Positions 1 to 7,848 of a DNA stretch of 37,855 nucleotides are shown piece after piece. Origin of the DNA: Gammaproteobacteria bacterium (GTDB taxonomy: Bacteria > Pseudomonadota > Gammaproteobacteria > CAMYNG01). Location: contig DRKU01000070.1 in NCBI GenBank assembly GCA_011051615.1, positions 1 to 37,855 of the forward strand, in the 5' to 3' direction. Position 1 is the first letter of the stretch; each line of letters begins with the position of its first letter. The translations under genes and the position numbers were made by a program. Below the pieces are notes generated by a model. It was not told where the DNA came from and made no database searches. It saw only the letters and a program-made list of their open reading frames with translations.

Positions 1-19
1 CGCCATGCGACGCATGGCG
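1..19. repeat. Perfect 9-bp palindrome at left edge
   Basis: CGCCATGCG and CGCATGGCG are exact reverse complements separated by a single A. The structure may extend beyond the window edge, so it could be one end of a larger repeat or the stem of a terminator belonging to a gene to the left. No T-run follows on the plus strand within the window. Confidence 0.6.
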
Positions 20-25
20 TCCCCC

Positions 26-92
26 GGAATGACGGGAAGGACCAACCGCAAGGGCCGCGAAGGAACGTGAAGCCAGAAAAAAACGTCATTCC
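26..92. repeat. Short inverted repeat pair (GGAATGACG / CGTCATTCC)
   Basis: GGAATGACG (26-34) and CGTCATTCC (84-92) are exact inverted copies about 50 bp apart. The right copy continues into TACGCAGGTGGTATTCCAGC. This resembles a degenerate copy of the intergenic GTCATTCCCGC...GCGGGAATCCA-type repeat found in many proteobacteria (recognised from memory). No coding function is visible. Confidence 0.45.
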
Positions 93-453
93 TACGCAGG
101 TGGTATTCCAGCGGGTCTGATAGCGGGTTGAATATGCGGAGGCAAAAACGGAAACTCAAAAGCGAGGCAGCTTATGCCGGCATTTACCATTCTTTTTTGA
201 TTTTTCTGAAGGAAAGGGAAGGTGGGCTACACAGTTTCCTGACAGATGAAAAGATTATGTAGAGCTTTTATTGGCATTTTATATCATGGCTAGAGTCGAA
301 GGACAGATAGAGTCTTTAAAAAGGTTTTAATAGATGCATCTGTTTTCACGGAAGATGAAGGCGCATTTGGCCCTTGTGGCCTAAGCTCTACTTCTGAAGA
401 ACGTTAAAAAAGGGGGGATTACCGTTTCGCTATCGCGGCAGGGTGCTGCTCCT
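93..453. other. Gene-free, AT-richer intergenic stretch
   Basis: No start codon with a ribosome-binding site opens a frame of credible length here on either strand. Base composition is visibly richer in A/T than the flanking genes (runs such as TTTTTTGATTTTT and TTAAAAAGGTTTTAA). I see nothing functional in it beyond possible upstream regulatory DNA for the rpfE-like/recJ operon. Confidence 0.6.
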
Positions 454-483
454 ACGACAGGCTTGATCGCTTTCTTGTATACT
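454..483 (+). promoter_or_regulatory. Candidate sigma-70 promoter of the rpfE-like/recJ unit
   Basis: A -10-like TATACT lies at 478-483 and an ACGACA (4 of 6 to TTGACA) at 454-459, with an 18-bp spacer. The predicted start of transcription falls on or next to the ATG at 490, which would make the mRNA leaderless. Prediction by eye only. Confidence 0.4.
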
Positions 484-489
484 CCCGCC

Positions 490-1503
490 ATGTCGTCTGT
501 CGTGGAACTCACCCTGTTCGTCCCCGGCCTGCTGGCCGCACAGCCCTTGCTGGCGGAGATCCCGGCAGGCCAGCGCCCTGATCTGAAGTTGCTGGAGACC
601 CTGCTGTCCCGCGCCGAGGTCTCCAACTGGGGGACAGGGGAGCGTTTCAGCGATCTGTTTCGTCTCTTTGGCTTTGACGCGGAAGGCGAGGTACCGGTGG
701 CAGCGGTGACCGGAGTTGCCGCAGGCTTTGATACCACGCAGGGCTGGTGGTTGCGCGCCGATCCCGTATGTCTGGCCCCCGATCGTGATCGGCTGGTACT
801 CATGGAGGATGAACCGCCCCTGCGCATGGCCGAGAGCGAGGCACTACGCGCGACCCTCAATGCGCATTTCGCCGCCGATGGCTGGCAGATCGAGGCGCGC
901 TCGCCCAACCAGTGGTTCATTCGGCTCGATGAAGCGCCGCGGATCACCACCACACCGCCGGCGACTTCCATCGGCGAAGATATCCATCCCCATCTGCCAC
1001 AGGGTGAGGACGCCACGTTGTGGCGTCGTTATCTCAACGAAAGCCAGATGTTGCTCCACGACCATCCCATCAACCAGCAGCGTGAGGCCGAGGGCTATCG
1101 GCCCATCGACAGCCTGTGGTTCTGGGGCGGGGGCGCGTTGCCGCCGCGTGGTGCGGCGCAGTGGGATCAGGTGATTTCGAAATGGCATCTGGCCCGGGCG
1201 CTCGGCCGCTATCACAAGGTGCCCCTCGCCGGGCTGATGGAGGACATGTGCCCCCCCGGTCGGGTGCTGGTGTGCAGCGAAGCCTGTTGCAATGCCATTC
1301 AGCAGGGAAACGTCTTCGACTGGCTGGAGAGTCTGTTCCTGATCCAGCAAAAGTGGCTCGTGCCCATCGCTGATCGCCTGCGTGATGGCGCTCGCCTGGT
1401 GTTGCTGCCCGGCGACGAGCGGGCCTTTAGCATTGAACGCCCACGTGGGCTGGCGCGCCTGTGGCCGCGACGGCGCCCACTGATGTCCTTTCTTGCGCCA
1501 TGA
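490..1503 (+). CDS. RpfE-family protein (phosphoglycerate-mutase-like), function unknown
   Basis: A 337-residue protein of the family annotated as regulatory protein RpfE in Xanthomonas, often mislabelled phosphoglycerate mutase. The recognisable core is the segment LNESQMLLHDHPINQQR followed by SLWFWGGGALP, a signature I associate with this family. No signal peptide or membrane segment is seen. I prefer the ATG at 490 over an in-frame TTG at 463 because the TTG lies inside a likely promoter and has no Shine-Dalgarno sequence. The ATG also lacks one, so initiation may be leaderless. Its stop overlaps the recJ start by 4 bp (ATGA), so it is cotranscribed and probably translationally coupled to recJ. 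The biochemical role is not established, and membership in the family is the only safe statement. Confidence 0.75.
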   Translation: MSSVVELTLFVPGLLAAQPLLAEIPAGQRPDLKLLETLLSRAEVSNWGTGERFSDLFRLFGFDAEGEVPVAAVTGVAAGFDTTQGWWLRADPVCLAPDRDRLVLMEDEPPLRMAESEALRATLNAHFAADGWQIEARSPNQWFIRLDEAPRITTTPPATSIGEDIHPHLPQGEDATLWRRYLNESQMLLHDHPINQQREAEGYRPIDSLWFWGGGALPPRGAAQWDQVISKWHLARALGRYHKVPLAGLMEDMCPPGRVLVCSEACCNAIQQGNVFDWLESLFLIQQKWLVPIADRLRDGARLVLLPGDERAFSIERPRGLARLWPRRRPLMSFLAP

Positions 1504-3263
1504 GTGCGGGCCGCATCCAGCGCCGTCCGGCGCCCGATCCCGCCGCCATCGACGCTCTGCGCGAGGCGGACATGCCGCCGCTGCTGGCGCGCCTCTACGC
1601 CGCGCGGGCGGTGTCGGCCGCCGACGGGCTGGCCCTGTCCCTCGACCGGCTGGCGCCGTTTTCCAGCTTCCGGGGCATGGATGCGGCCGTGGATCTGCTG
1701 GAGACGGCACTGCACGAAAACCAGAAGGTGGTCATCGTCGGTGACTACGATGCCGACGGGGCCACCAGTTGCGCCCTGCTCATGCGGGGCCTCGCGGCCA
1801 TGGGGTTGGATAAGGTGGGCTACCAGGTCCCGGATCGCTTTCGCTTCGGTTATGGCCTCAGCCCCGAGATCGTCGCGGTGGTGGCCGAGGGCAGGCCCGA
1901 TCTGCTCATCACGGTGGACAACGGCATCTCCAGCCTCGAGGGCGTGGCGGCGGCGCGCGCGGCGGGCATGCGCGTGCTCATCACCGATCATCACCTGCCC
2001 GGCAGCGAGTTGCCCGCGGCGGATGCCATCGTCAATCCCAACCAGCCGGGTTGTGGATTTCCCTCGCGCGCGCTGGCGGGTGTGGGCGTGGCCTTCTACC
2101 TGCTATTGGCCCTGCGTGCGCGCCTGCGCGAGAGGGGCTGGTTCGCCGCGCACGGTCGTGAGGCCCCGAATCTGGGCCAGTGGCTGGATCTGGTGGCCCT
2201 CGGCACGGTGGCCGACGTGGTGCCATTGGACGCCAACAACCGCATCCTGGTGGAACAGGGCCTGCGGCGCATCCGTGCCGGACGGGCCTGCCCCGGCATT
2301 CTCGCCCTGTTGCGCGCGGGTAAGCGTGACCCGGCCCGCTGCGTGGCCTCGGATCTGGGTTTTGCCGCCGGCCCGCGTCTTAACGCCGCCGGGCGGCTGG
2401 AGGACATGACCCTGGGCATCGAATGCCTGCTCACCGATGACCCCGTGCGCGCCGAACAACTGGCCAGCCGGCTGGATACCCTCAACCGCGAGCGGCGCGA
2501 CATCGAGGCGCGCATGCAGGAAGAGGCGCTGGCCCAGCTCGACGCCCATCTGGTGGCGCAGGCCGGCGAGCTACCCTGGGGCCTGTGCCTGTTCGACCAA
2601 CAGTGGCACCCGGGCGTGGTGGGCATCGTCGCCTCGCGCGTCAAGGAGCGCTACCATCGCCCGGTGATCGCTTTCGCGCCCGAGGACGACGCGCACGTCA
2701 AGGGCTCGGCACGTTCCATCCCCGGCCTGCACATCCGCGACGCGCTGGATGCGGTGGCGGCGCACCACCCGGGGCTCATCACCCGCTTTGGCGGCCACGC
2801 CATGGCGGCGGGACTCAGCCTGCCGGCCGCGAATCTGGAGCCGTTTCGCGCCGCTTTTGACGCCGAAGTGCGCCGGGTGCTCGACGAGACCCACCTTACC
2901 GGCACCCTCCTCAGCGACGGCGAACTGGCGGCCGAGGAATTCGACCTGGCGCTGGCCGAGGCCCTGCGCTACGCCGGGCCGTGGGGCCAGGGCTTCCCCG
3001 AGCCGGTCTTCGACGGGGTCTTCACGGTGGTCAACTGGCGCGTGGTGGGCGAGCGCCACCTGAAGATGGTGGTCTCGCCCGAGGCAGGCGGTGGCACCCT
3101 CGACGCCATCGCCTTTGGCCAGGAACCGCCCGCGGCACTGCGTGGGGACGGGGGCGCGGGCGGGGAGGCGCGCCTGCACCTGGCCTACCGCCTCGACGTC
3201 AATACGTTTCGCGGTCGGCGCAGCGTGCAGTTATTGGTCGAACACATGGCGCCTGTAGTATGA
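1500..3263 (+). CDS. recJ: Single-stranded-DNA-specific 5'-3' exonuclease RecJ
   Basis: 587 residues, close to the 577 of E. coli RecJ. It degrades single-stranded DNA 5' to 3' in RecF-pathway recombination, base excision and mismatch repair in the cytoplasm. DHH-family metal-binding motifs are visible: GDYDADG at about 81-87, DNGISS at about 140, TDHH at 162-165, and GTVADVVPL further on. The C-terminal DHHA1 motif GGHAMAAGL follows. The ATG at 1500 overlaps the upstream stop codon as ATGA and matches the expected N-terminus. An upstream in-frame ATG at 1461 would add 13 residues inside the previous gene and is less likely. prfB follows 35 bp downstream. Confidence 0.96.
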   Translation: MSAGRIQRRPAPDPAAIDALREADMPPLLARLYAARAVSAADGLALSLDRLAPFSSFRGMDAAVDLLETALHENQKVVIVGDYDADGATSCALLMRGLAAMGLDKVGYQVPDRFRFGYGLSPEIVAVVAEGRPDLLITVDNGISSLEGVAAARAAGMRVLITDHHLPGSELPAADAIVNPNQPGCGFPSRALAGVGVAFYLLLALRARLRERGWFAAHGREAPNLGQWLDLVALGTVADVVPLDANNRILVEQGLRRIRAGRACPGILALLRAGKRDPARCVASDLGFAAGPRLNAAGRLEDMTLGIECLLTDDPVRAEQLASRLDTLNRERRDIEARMQEEALAQLDAHLVAQAGELPWGLCLFDQQWHPGVVGIVASRVKERYHRPVIAFAPEDDAHVKGSARSIPGLHIRDALDAVAAHHPGLITRFGGHAMAAGLSLPAANLEPFRAAFDAEVRRVLDETHLTGTLLSDGELAAEEFDLALAEALRYAGPWGQGFPEPVFDGVFTVVNWRVVGERHLKMVVSPEAGGGTLDAIAFGQEPPAALRGDGGAGGEARLHLAYRLDVNTFRGRRSVQLLVEHMAPVV

Positions 3264-3298
3264 TCACGCGCTTTGTAACCCGCAGGAAGATGTCAGCC

Positions 3299-4397
3299 AT
3301 GGCCGAAGTCAATGCCATCCGCAACCAGATCGACGACATGAAGGCGCGTACTGACGCCCTCAGGGGGTATCTTTGACTACGATCACAGGCACGAGCGCCT
3401 GACCGAAGTCGTCCGCGAACTGGAAGATCCTGCCATCTGGGACGATCCCGAGCGCGCCCAGGAACTGGGCCGCGAACGCGCGCGACTCGAGGACGTGGTG
3501 GGTGTCATCGACCGCCTCGACGAGGGCCTGGCCGACGCCGCCGAGCTGCTGGACATGGCAGTGGAGGAGGGCGACGAGGAGACCATCGCCGCGGTGGAGG
3601 CCGATCTGGGCACGCTGGATCGCGATCTGCACACGCTGGAATTCCGCCGCATGTTTTCCGGCGAGATGGACGCCAGCAATGCCTTCATCGATATTCAGGC
3701 CGGCTCGGGGGGCACCGAGGCGCAGGACTGGGCCAACATGCTGTTGCGCATGTACCTGCGCTGGGGCGAGAAGCACGGCTTCAAGGTGGAGCTCATCGAG
3801 GTCTCCGAAGGTGAAGTGGCGGGCATCAAGAGCGCCACGGCCAAATTCAGCGGCGACTATGCCTACGGCTGGCTGCGTACCGAGACCGGCGTGCACCGCC
3901 TGGTGCGCAAGTCGCCCTTCGATTCGGGCAACCGGCGACATACGTCGTTTGCCTCGGTGTTCGTCTTTCCCGAGGTGGACGACTCCATCGACATCGACAT
4001 CAATCCGGCGGATCTGCGTATCGACACCTACCGCGCCAGCGGCGCAGGTGGTCAGCACGTCAACCGCACCGACTCGGCGGTGCGCATCACGCATATTCCC
4101 ACCGGCGTGGTGGCCCAGTGCCAGAGCGAGCGCTCGCAGCACCAGAACAAGGCCCACGCCATGAATCAGCTCAAGGCCAAGCTCTACGAGCTGGAGTTGC
4201 AGAAGCGCAATGCCGAGAAACAGGCGCTGGAGGATTCCAAGTCCGACATCGGCTGGGGCAGCCAGATCCGCTCCTATGTGCTCGACCAGTCGCGCATCAA
4301 GGATCTGCGCACCGGCGTGGAGAGCAGCAACACCCAGGCCGTACTCGACGGCGACCTGGATAAGTTCATCGAAGCGAGCCTCAAGAGCGGGTTGTGA
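3299..4397 (+). CDS. prfB: Peptide chain release factor 2 (programmed +1 frameshift)
   Basis: RF2 recognises UGA and UAA stop codons and triggers peptidyl-tRNA hydrolysis. The first 25 codons (start ATG 3299, after AGGAAG at 3284-3289 with 9-nt spacing) end in an in-frame TGA at 3374-3376. The remainder is in the +1 frame, from GAC at 3375. After the shift the product is 365 residues, the same length as E. coli RF2. The stop-recognition tripeptide SPF falls at 205-207 and the catalytic GGQ at 250-252. Residue 246 is Ala, the common form, rather than the Thr of E. coli K-12. An in-frame ATG at 3290 lies directly against the Shine-Dalgarno sequence and is unlikely. The gene lies between recJ and lysS; prfB-lysS adjacency is widespread in proteobacteria. 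Confidence 0.97.
3362..3377 (+). promoter_or_regulatory. prfB: prfB programmed +1 ribosomal frameshift site
   Basis: AGGGGG (3362-3367, internal Shine-Dalgarno), TAT, then CTT TGA C (3371-3377). This is the canonical RF2 autoregulatory signal. When RF2 is scarce the ribosome pauses at TGA and slips +1 on CTT to read GAC. The 3-nt gap between the SD-like element and the slippery CTT matches the known arrangement. Confidence 0.96.
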
Positions 4398-4418
4398 GAA
4401 AACAACTAACAGAAGATA

Positions 4419-4564
4419 ACCACGGGGGGCACGGGGCACACGGGGGAAAGAATAAAGAGGTTGTGAAAGCGGGCAGTCGAGTGTGGTGGAGCAATCTCCG
4501 GGCACAGTACTTGCGAAAAGGTAGTTGAAATGCAGTTTCCCCGTGTGCCCCGTGCCCCCGTGGT
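4419..4564. repeat. Imperfect long inverted repeat (MITE/REP-like) between prfB and lysS
   Basis: The left arm at 4419-4449 (ACCACGGGGGGCACGGGG...) and the right arm at 4536-4564 (...CCCCGTGCCCCCGTGGT) are reverse complements over about 29 bp, differing only by a missing C/G in two homopolymer runs. Each arm contains repeats of a CACGGGG unit. The 86-bp centre has no coding frame. The element resembles dispersed CCACG(A/G)(A/G)G...CACG-type repeats seen in environmental proteobacterial genomes (from memory). It occupies nearly the whole prfB-lysS gap and could fold as a strong stem-loop in RNA. Confidence 0.75.
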
Positions 4565-4591
4565 AAAAAATATTAATCCAAGTGAAAAAAC

Positions 4592-6136
4592 ATGACTGAC
4601 GAAAAAGACAACAACGGCAAGGGCGGCAAGGACAAGGGCGGCAACAATACGCCGACGCCGGACGAGAACAAGCTCATCGCCGAGCGCCGCCAGAAGCTCG
4701 CCGCACTGCGCCAGAACGGTATCGCTTTTCCCAATGACTTTCGCCGCAATGTCATGGCTGGCGAACTGCATGCCGAGTATGGCGACAAGTCCGCCGAGGA
4801 ACTGGACAAGCTGGGTATCCGTGTGCGCGTCGCCGGGCGCATGATGCTGCGCCGCATCATGGGCAAGGCCAGTTTCGCGCACATCCAGGACATGTCGGGG
4901 CGCATCCAGCTCTATGTGCAGCGCGACAGCCTGCCGGAAGGTTTCTACAACGAACAGTTCAAGAAGTGGGATATCGGTGACATCATCGGTGCCGAGGGGC
5001 AGTTGATGAAGACAAAGACCGGCGAGCTGTCGGTCAAGGTGGACGATCTGCGCCTGCTGACCAAGTCCCTGCGCCCGTTGCCAGAGAAGTTCAAGGGGCT
5101 AACCGACACCGAGACGCGCTACCGCCAGCGTTACCTCGATCTGATCATGAGCGAGGAGTCGCGCCGCACCTTCCGCCTGCGCACGGAGATCATTTTCTAT
5201 ATTCGCAAGTTCTTCAACGAGCGCGGCTTCCTCGAAGTGGAGACCCCCATGATGCAGGTGATCCCCGGTGGTGCCACGGCACGTCCCTTCACCACCTATC
5301 ACAACGCGCTGGACATGGATCTCTTTTTACGCATCGCGCCCGAGTTGTACCTCAAGCGTCTCGTCGTCGGTGGTTTCGAGAAGGTCTACGAGATCAACCG
5401 CAACTTTCGCAACGAGGGCCTGTCCACGCGGCACAATCCCGAGTTCACCATGCTGGAGTTCTACGAGGCCTATGCCGACTACCACATGCTGATGGATCTC
5501 ACCGAGGAACTGTTGCGTGGCCTGGCCGAGGACGTACTCGGCACCACGCAGATCCAGTACCAGGGCGATACCTATGACTTCGGCAAGCCCTTCACGCGCA
5601 TGAGCGTGCGCGAGTCCATCCTGCACTTCAACGACGACATCAGTGCCGCCGACATCGATGATCTCGATAGCGCGCGCCGCCATGCCGAACGCCTGGGGAT
5701 CCCGCTCAAGGACAACTGGGGACTGGGCAAGGTGCAGATCGAGATCTTCGAGAAGACCGTCGAGCACCGCCTCAAGGACCCGACGTTCATTACCGCCTAC
5801 CCCACCGAGGTCTCACCTCTGGCGCGGCGCAACGACGAGGATCCCTTCGTCACCGATCGCTTCGAGTTCTTCGTCGGCGGGCGCGAGATCGCCAACGGCT
5901 TCTCGGAGCTCAACGACGCCGAGGATCAGGCCGAGCGCTTCCGCAAGCAGGTGGAGGACAAGGAGGCCGGCGACGACGAGGCCATGTTCTTCGACGAGGA
6001 CTACATCACCGCGCTGGAGCACGGCATGCCGCCGACAGCGGGCGAGGGTATCGGCATCGACCGCCTGGTGATGCTGTTTACCGACGCACCCTCCATCCGC
6101 GACGTGCTGCTGTTCCCGCACATGCGGCCGGATTGA
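4592..6136 (+). CDS. lysS: Lysine--tRNA ligase, class II
   Basis: 514 residues (E. coli LysS 505). It charges tRNA-Lys with lysine in the cytoplasm. An N-terminal OB-fold anticodon-binding domain is followed by the class II catalytic core. Motif 1 is around [12 protein letters not shown], motif 2 contains [19 protein letters not shown], and motif 3 is [13 protein letters not shown] near the C-terminus. The first 20 or so residues are a Lys/Gly/Asn/Asp-rich low-complexity tail absent from typical homologues. The family-like region starts around residue 25. The start at 4592 has only a weak ribosome-binding site (AAGTGAAAA). The upstream gap contains an inverted-repeat element. A one-TM unknown gene follows 44 bp downstream. 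Confidence 0.97.
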   Translation: MTDEKDNNGKGGKDKGGNNTPTPDENKLIAERRQKLAALRQNGIAFPNDFRRNVMAGELHAEYGDKSAEELDKLGIRVRVAGRMMLRRIMGKASFAHIQDMSGRIQLYVQRDSLPEGFYNEQFKKWDIGDIIGAEGQLMKTKTGELSVKVDDLRLLTKSLRPLPEKFKGLTDTETRYRQRYLDLIMSEESRRTFRLRTEIIFYIRKFFNERGFLEVETPMMQVIPGGATARPFTTYHNALDMDLFLRIAPELYLKRLVVGGFEKVYEINRNFRNEGLSTRHNPEFTMLEFYEAYADYHMLMDLTEELLRGLAEDVLGTTQIQYQGDTYDFGKPFTRMSVRESILHFNDDISAADIDDLDSARRHAERLGIPLKDNWGLGKVQIEIFEKTVEHRLKDPTFITAYPTEVSPLARRNDEDPFVTDRFEFFVGGREIANGFSELNDAEDQAERFRKQVEDKEAGDDEAMFFDEDYITALEHGMPPTAGEGIGIDRLVMLFTDAPSIRDVLLFPHMRPD

Positions 6137-6180
6137 CTCAGGCAAACATCACGCACCTGATGTGAGGAGAGGACAGGGAC

Positions 6181-6864
6181 ATGGTTGATTTTCTCACTGA
6201 ATACAAGACGTTTTTCGAGTCGCTTGGCGCGCTGTTTATCGTGCTTGGTGCAGGATGGACAGTGCTGAAACTGCGGCACCGCCATCGCGAGAATTTCATC
6301 TTCATCACCAACTGTCACCTGCTGCCGTTGACCTTCTGGGAAGAGTATGTAAAACGCGCGAATCTGAAAACAGATGGCGAGCATGATCATGCGTTTCGGC
6401 CCATCATGTTTTTACCACGGGCGTGTCGGGGCTATGTTGACTTGCCGGCGAAGGGTGGCGATGTGACGCTGGAGTCCTGTGTCGATAACGAACGGCTGTG
6501 CATAACCTGTCAGGCGTACTGGATACCGGAGGACATGGAACCCTGGTGCAAGCTCGAGTATCCCATGCTGTCACTGGTGATCCGGCGCTTCCTTCAGATC
6601 GAGCGGCCCCTGTTCCAGGATGACGACTCGGCCCCAAAGGGGTGGGTACGGGTCAGTCACCCGGCGGCGCAACTGGCACCCCTCCACAAGCGTGATCCGC
6701 AACACCCCGGTCATCTCATCTGGGCGTGCTCGGATCACTATACTTTCCGTTTTCGCAATCCGGCGCTTGGTCGCTATACCGACGCCAATGACGATGAGGC
6801 CATCATCGAGTACTGCGGGCTTTCATTGAAGCTGCGCCCCAAGTCGATATTTGTTATTGACTAA
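6181..6864 (+). CDS. Unrecognised protein with one N-terminal membrane segment
   Basis: 227 residues that I do not recognise. A good Shine-Dalgarno (AGGAGAGGA at 6165-6173, 7 nt before the ATG) supports a real gene. Residues about 14-30 (LGALFIVLGAGWTVLKL) form one hydrophobic helix followed by a basic stretch (RHRHR). This predicts an inner-membrane anchor with the rest on the cytoplasmic side. The soluble part has several Cys (for example CHLLP, CITCQAYW, WCKLEY) and Trp residues but no zinc-finger spacing I can assign. No known catalytic motif is visible. It begins 44 bp after lysS in the same orientation and ends 28 bp before the convergent HDOD gene. Codon use looks somewhat less GC-biased than in lysS. 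Function unknown. Confidence 0.8.
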   Translation: MVDFLTEYKTFFESLGALFIVLGAGWTVLKLRHRHRENFIFITNCHLLPLTFWEEYVKRANLKTDGEHDHAFRPIMFLPRACRGYVDLPAKGGDVTLESCVDNERLCITCQAYWIPEDMEPWCKLEYPMLSLVIRRFLQIERPLFQDDDSAPKGWVRVSHPAAQLAPLHKRDPQHPGHLIWACSDHYTFRFRNPALGRYTDANDDEAIIEYCGLSLKLRPKSIFVID

Positions 6865-6892
6865 CGGACACGCATTGCCGTTTTGTAATCCC

Positions 6893-7738
6893 TCAGCCGC
6901 TCAATACCGATTTCACCGCCTCGATATCGGCGCTGGTCTCGTCCATTTCCACCACGTTGACGTCCACTTCCAGGCCCACGCGCGAGAAGGCCGACACGCT
7001 GTCCCAGTCCACGTCGGTCAGCGGGTGATCGGTGCCGAGGTGGCTTTGCAGGTTGGCGACAATGACCACGTCGGCATAGTCGGCGGTGCCGTCGTGGCTG
7101 CGCTGGATATCCTCGTGTTCGGCGGCGCAGGCCACCAGTTCGGGCGGGAAACTCCACTTGGCCAGAATGGCGCCACCGATGCGGGTGTGGGTCTCGCGAA
7201 TGATGTCGTCGAGCATGGCCTCGTTGGCCAGCAGCTCGGGGCGATCCTCGGCGTGGGTGAGGATGGGCAGGGTGCCGATATCATGCACCAGACCCGCCAG
7301 CATGGCCTGTTCCGGCGCCAGTTTGGTGAACTGGGCGGCCAGCGCGTGGCAGATGGCGGCGACCTGGACGGTGTGTTCCCACACGGCGCGCAGGCGCGAG
7401 TCGGTGGCATCCGAGGTGGCCTGGAACATCTGCTCCATAACCATGCTTGTAACAAGGTTTCTGATCATGTTGCTGCCCATGCGCGTGACTGCCGCCTCGA
7501 CGGTCTCGATCTGGCGGGCAGCGCGCAGCAGGGGGCTGTTGGCCACCTGGATCATGCGCGCCGAGAGGGCGGCGTCGGTGCTGATGGCTTCGGCCACTTC
7601 GCGCATGGAGGCGTCTTCGTTCTCCAGCGTATCGCGTACCTTGAGGGCTACTTCGGGCAGGGTGGGCAGGACCAGCTTGTCCTGTTCCAGGTCGTTGAGC
7701 AGTTCGTCGATGAAGCGGGTCTTGATGTCGTCACTCAT
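6893..7738 (-). CDS. HDOD domain signalling protein
   Basis: 281 residues. The HDOD domain covers most of the protein. It starts at LPTLPEVALKVRDTL (about 24-38), continues through ANSPLLRA and ends near LAGLVHDIGTLPIL and the AEHEDI segment. HDOD proteins are HD-superfamily-related signalling or scaffolding proteins that usually lack phosphohydrolase activity. The partner cannot be deduced here. No receiver, GGDEF or EAL domain is fused. The ATG is preceded on the minus strand by AAGGAAAA, a good ribosome-binding site. It lies 110 bp downstream of ygfZ in the same direction, so cotranscription is possible. Confidence 0.88.
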   Translation of the reverse strand: MSDDIKTRFIDELLNDLEQDKLVLPTLPEVALKVRDTLENEDASMREVAEAISTDAALSARMIQVANSPLLRAARQIETVEAAVTRMGSNMIRNLVTSMVMEQMFQATSDATDSRLRAVWEHTVQVAAICHALAAQFTKLAPEQAMLAGLVHDIGTLPILTHAEDRPELLANEAMLDDIIRETHTRIGGAILAKWSFPPELVACAAEHEDIQRSHDGTADYADVVIVANLQSHLGTDHPLTDVDWDSVSAFSRVGLEVDVNVVEMDETSADIEAVKSVLSG

Positions 7739-7848
7739 GGGGTCGTTTTCCTTGTGTCCACCTGTTTCGCTGGTATGCGGTCCATCGCCGGGATGGGCGC
7801 GCTCCCAATGGAGAAACTATCGGCAGAACAAAAGGAAAGTTGAGCAGG

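Noticed and set aside
294-407. Open stretch of 37 codons ending in TAA with coding-like composition (VLIDASVFTEDEG)
   Set aside because: No start codon, no ribosome-binding site, bounded upstream by TAG, and no family I recognise; could be chance or a gene remnant.
6860-6885. AACGG...CCGTTTT hairpin between two convergent genes as a terminator
   Set aside because: Only a 5-bp stem with a 10-nt loop and a broken T-run; too weak to call.
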